41,106 nt of DNA from contig DASWMK010000265.1 in the NCBI GenBank assembly GCA_036399815.1, positions 1-41,106 of the forward strand, written 5' to 3'. Shown piece after piece: positions 38,495 through 41,106 of this stretch (positions within the stretch are counted from its first letter, which is position 1; each line of letters begins with the position of its first letter). The notes below the pieces were generated by a model, which was not told the DNA's origin, made no database searches, and worked only from the letters and a program-made list of their open reading frames with translations. The translations under genes were made by a program, and so were the position numbers. Origin of the DNA: Acidimicrobiales bacterium. Lineage in GTDB: Bacteria; Actinomycetota; Acidimicrobiia; Acidimicrobiales; DASWMK01.

Positions 38495-41106
38495 GCGAGT
38501 CGACCACGGGGCGGCAGGTCGACCCTCGGCACCGGGGCGACGCCACCGACGAGCCGTCGCCGCGCGCCGCGACGGCGGCCGACGGCGAGCGCCCGCCGGC
38601 CGCGCCCGACCTGAAGATCCTGCGCACCCGGGTCTACCGGGGCCCCAACTACTGGTCCTACGAGCCGGCCGTCCACCTGCTGGTCGACCTCGGCTCCCTC
38701 GAGGACTGGCCGACCAACACGCTGCCCGGGTTCACCGACCGGCTCCTCGAGCTGCTCCCCGGCCTCCACGACCACGCCTGCTCGCGCGGCCGGCCCGGCG
38801 GGTTCGTCGAGCGGCTCCGGGAGGGCACCTGGCTCGGCCACGTCGCCGAGCACGTCGCCCTCCAGCTCCAGCGGGAGGCCGGCTCGGAGATCCGCAGGGG
38901 CAAGACGAGGGGCGCCGGCCCGAGGGGTCAGTACCACGTCATCTACGGCTACGGCGACGAGACCGTCGGCGTCGCTGCCGGCGAGCTGGCCGTCCGCCTG
39001 GTCAACCACCTCGTCAGCGCCGAGGACGGGTTCGACTTCGAGGCCGAGCAGGAGCGGCTCATCCTCACCGCCGAGCGGGCCGCGTTCGGCCCGTCCACCC
39101 AGGCCATCCTGGACGAGGCCGCGCTGCGGGACATCCCCTGGCTGCGGCTGAACGACCACTCGCTCGTCCAGCTCGGCCAGGGCGTCTACCAGAAGCGGAT
39201 CAGGGCGACGATGACGTCGCAGACCTCGGCCCTCGCGACGGACATCGCCAGCGACAAGGAGCTCACCAACAAGCTCCTGTCGGCCGCCGGGCTGCCCGTG
39301 CCCCGGTCGATCCCGGTGCGCACGGAGGACGGCGCCGTGCGGGCGGCCGAGCGCATCGGCTACCCGGTCGTCGTCAAGCCGCTCGACGGCAACCACGGGC
39401 GGGGGGTCGCCCTCGACCTGCGGGACGAGGCCGCCGTCCGGGCCGGGTTCGCCGGCGCCCGCGAGGAGGCCCGCAGGGGCTGGGTGGTGGTCGAGACCTA
39501 CGTGCACGGCAACGACTACCGGGTGCTGGTCGTCGGCGGGCGGATGGTCGCGCTGGCCGAGCGGGTGCCGGCCCACGTGATCGGCGACGGCCGCCAGACC
39601 GTCGCCCAGCTCGTCGCCGAGACCAACGCCGACCCCCGCAGGGGCATCGGCCACGAGAAGGTGCTCACCCGCATCCGGATCGACGACGCCGCGGTCGAGC
39701 TGGTCCGCAGCCAGGGCTTCGAGATGGACGACGTGCCCCCGGCCGGCCGGATGGTGAAGCTGACGCTCACCGCCAACATGTCGACCGGCGGCATCTCCAT
39801 CGACCGGACCGAGGAGGCCCACCCCGACAACGTCGAGATCGCCGAGGAGGCCGCCCAGGTCGTCGGCCTCGACGTCGCCGGAATCGACTTCGTCGCCCCC
39901 GACATCACCCAGCCGGTGCGGGAGGTGGGCGGGGCCATCGTCGAGGTGAACGCCGCCCCCGGGTTCCGCATGCACACCCACCCGACGGTGGGCGAGCCCC
40001 AGTACGTCGCCAAGCCCGTGCTCGACCTGCTGTTCCCGCCGGGCACGCCGAGCCGCATCCCGATCGTCGCCGTCACCGGCACCAACGGCAAGACGACGAC
40101 GGCGCGGATGATCGCCCACATCTTCAAGGGGATGGGGCGCACGGTCGGGATGACCTCGACCGACGGCATCGTCGTCGACGAGCGCCTCGTGCTCCGGGCG
40201 GACGCCTCCGGGCCGAAGTCGGCGAGGATGGTCCTGCAGAACCCGCGGGTCGACCTGGCGGTGTTCGAGGTGGCGAGGGGCGGGATCCTGCGCGAGGGCC
40301 TCGGCTACCAGCGCAACGACGTCGGGGTGGTGCTGAACGTCAGCGGCGACCACCTCGGCCTCGGCGGGATCGAGACGCTCGAGGACCTGGCCGACGTGAA
40401 GCAGGTGGTGGTCGAGGCCGTCCCCCGGGACGGCTTCGCCGTGCTCAACGCCGACGACCCGCTCGTCGCCGGCATGCGCCGGGCGTGCAGCGGCCAGGTG
40501 ATCTGGTTCTCGATGCGGCCGGACTCGGAGCTGGTCGACGACCACTGCCGGCGGGGCGGCCGGGCCGTCGTGCTCGAGCCCGGCTCGCTCGGGGACATGA
40601 TCGTCATCCGCCACGGGCGCAAGTCGATGCCGCTCGCCTGGTCGCACCTGCTGCCGTCGACGTTCGAGGGCCGGGCCCGCATGAACGTGCAGAACGCGCT
40701 CGCCGCCGCGGCCGCCGCCTACGCCGCCGGCGCCCACCTGCACGACATCCGCCAGGGCCTGCGCACGTTCACCACGTCGTACTACCTGGCCCCCGGCCGG
40801 CTGAACGTGTTCGACCTGCACGGCGTGCGGGTGGTGATCGACTACGCCCACAACCCGGCGGCCATGCGCCTGCTCGGCGACTTCGTGGAGCAGATGGCCG
40901 AGCCCCCGCCCGGCGACATCGAGGTCCACCGCCGCATCGGGGTGATCGCCACGGCCGGCGACCGGCGGGACGAGGACATGCGGGAGCTCGGCAAGGTGGC
41001 CGCCCGCCACTTCGACCACGTCGTCACCCGCGACGACCGGAACCTGCGGGGCCGGGCGCCGGGGGAGACGCCGGGGATCATCGCCGAGGGCGTGCGGGCG
41101 GCCATG
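38491..41106 (+). CDS. cphA: Cyanophycin synthetase, 3' end missing
   Basis: 872 codons present; the gene runs off the right edge. It makes the multi-L-arginyl-poly-L-aspartate storage polymer from Asp, Arg and ATP. Layout: a 45-residue variable start, an N-terminal domain beginning LKILRTRVYRGPNYWSYEPAVHL, an ATP-grasp domain (about 240-480: DKELTNKLLSAAGLPVPRS, PVVVKPLDGNHGRGV, IVEVNAAPGFRMH) and a Mur-ligase-like domain with P-loop VTGTNGKTTT (about 530). The later DYAHNPAAM motif is typical of Mur ligases. The GTG start overlaps the cyanophycinase stop. The 45-residue lead is longer than usual, so an internal start is possible. Confidence 0.94.
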   Translation, partial: MSESTTGRQVDPRHRGDATDEPSPRAATAADGERPPAAPDLKILRTRVYRGPNYWSYEPAVHLLVDLGSLEDWPTNTLPGFTDRLLELLPGLHDHACSRGRPGGFVERLREGTWLGHVAEHVALQLQREAGSEIRRGKTRGAGPRGQYHVIYGYGDETVGVAAGELAVRLVNHLVSAEDGFDFEAEQERLILTAERAAFGPSTQAILDEAALRDIPWLRLNDHSLVQLGQGVYQKRIRATMTSQTSALATDIASDKELTNKLLSAAGLPVPRSIPVRTEDGAVRAAERIGYPVVVKPLDGNHGRGVALDLRDEAAVRAGFAGAREEARRGWVVVETYVHGNDYRVLVVGGRMVALAERVPAHVIGDGRQTVAQLVAETNADPRRGIGHEKVLTRIRIDDAAVELVRSQGFEMDDVPPAGRMVKLTLTANMSTGGISIDRTEEAHPDNVEIAEEAAQVVGLDVAGIDFVAPDITQPVREVGGAIVEVNAAPGFRMHTHPTVGEPQYVAKPVLDLLFPPGTPSRIPIVAVTGTNGKTTTARMIAHIFKGMGRTVGMTSTDGIVVDERLVLRADASGPKSARMVLQNPRVDLAVFEVARGGILREGLGYQRNDVGVVLNVSGDHLGLGGIETLEDLADVKQVVVEAVPRDGFAVLNADDPLVAGMRRACSGQVIWFSMRPDSELVDDHCRRGGRAVVLEPGSLGDMIVIRHGRKSMPLAWSHLLPSTFEGRARMNVQNALAAAAAAYAAGAHLHDIRQGLRTFTTSYYLAPGRLNVFDLHGVRVVIDYAHNPAAMRLLGDFVEQMAEPPPGDIEVHRRIGVIATAGDRRDEDMRELGKVAARHFDHVVTRDDRNLRGRAPGETPGIIAEGVRAAM

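Overview
The window is about 41 kb of very GC-rich bacterial DNA with tightly packed genes, many GTG starts and frequent 1-4 nt gene overlaps. Several genes have a TANNNT hexamer exactly 6-7 nt before the start codon, which is the pattern of leaderless actinobacterial transcripts. A cyanophycin operon, a long FG-GAP/VCBS protein, a DUF2784 protein and a small DUF6186-like protein fit an actinobacterium. Acidimicrobiia is my best guess, but it is an inference and there is no rRNA gene to confirm it.

Layout. 1-4215 (-): glutamate synthase large subunit, cut by the window edge. 4319-5032 (+): membrane-anchored YceI protein. 5029-12832 (-): one compact operon, read leftward, of a fatty acyl-CoA reductase/HAD fusion, a zinc dehydrogenase, a LarA-like (nickel-pincer racemase family) protein, a PlsC acyltransferase, a small unknown protein, a patatin phospholipase and a GrpB protein. 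It looks like an undescribed lipid pathway. Its divergent tetR gene shares a 16-bp palindrome (12835-12850) with the operon start.

12854-14665: tetR has been split by a 1.7-kb, less GC-rich insertion flanked by perfect 51-bp direct repeats. The insert carries one gene, on the minus strand, with a HEPN-like RHRVVH motif, and it supplies a new in-frame start for the rest of tetR. 15218-17766: FG-GAP protein, DUF2784 protein and two small membrane proteins, the first probably frameshifted.

18019-22308 is a second compositionally foreign island. It holds a Gfo/Idh/MocA-type oxidoreductase, a GAF-histidine kinase and a receiver protein, all overlapping by 4 nt. Convergent to them is a gene whose N-terminal half looks like a degenerate copy of the same oxidoreductase. 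The two sides share a symmetric terminator hairpin. I regard this as the best candidate for an undescribed system, probably signalling or defence.

22426-26721 returns to housekeeping: an unknown protein, a DUF6932 protein, D-Ala-D-Ala ligase (all -), divergent MurF (+) and an AIM24 protein (-). 26900-35284: a lysozyme-like lipoprotein, a large VCBS-repeat secreted protein, a Ppx/GppA phosphatase, a Tat-exported galactose-oxidase-like copper radical enzyme (-), a lipoprotein hydrolase and a VOC protein. 35301-37474 (-): zinc dehydrogenase followed by an NAD-dependent epimerase. 37532-41106 (+): cyanophycinase then cyanophycin synthetase, cut by the right edge. No rRNA, tRNA, CRISPR array, integrase or transposase was recognised.
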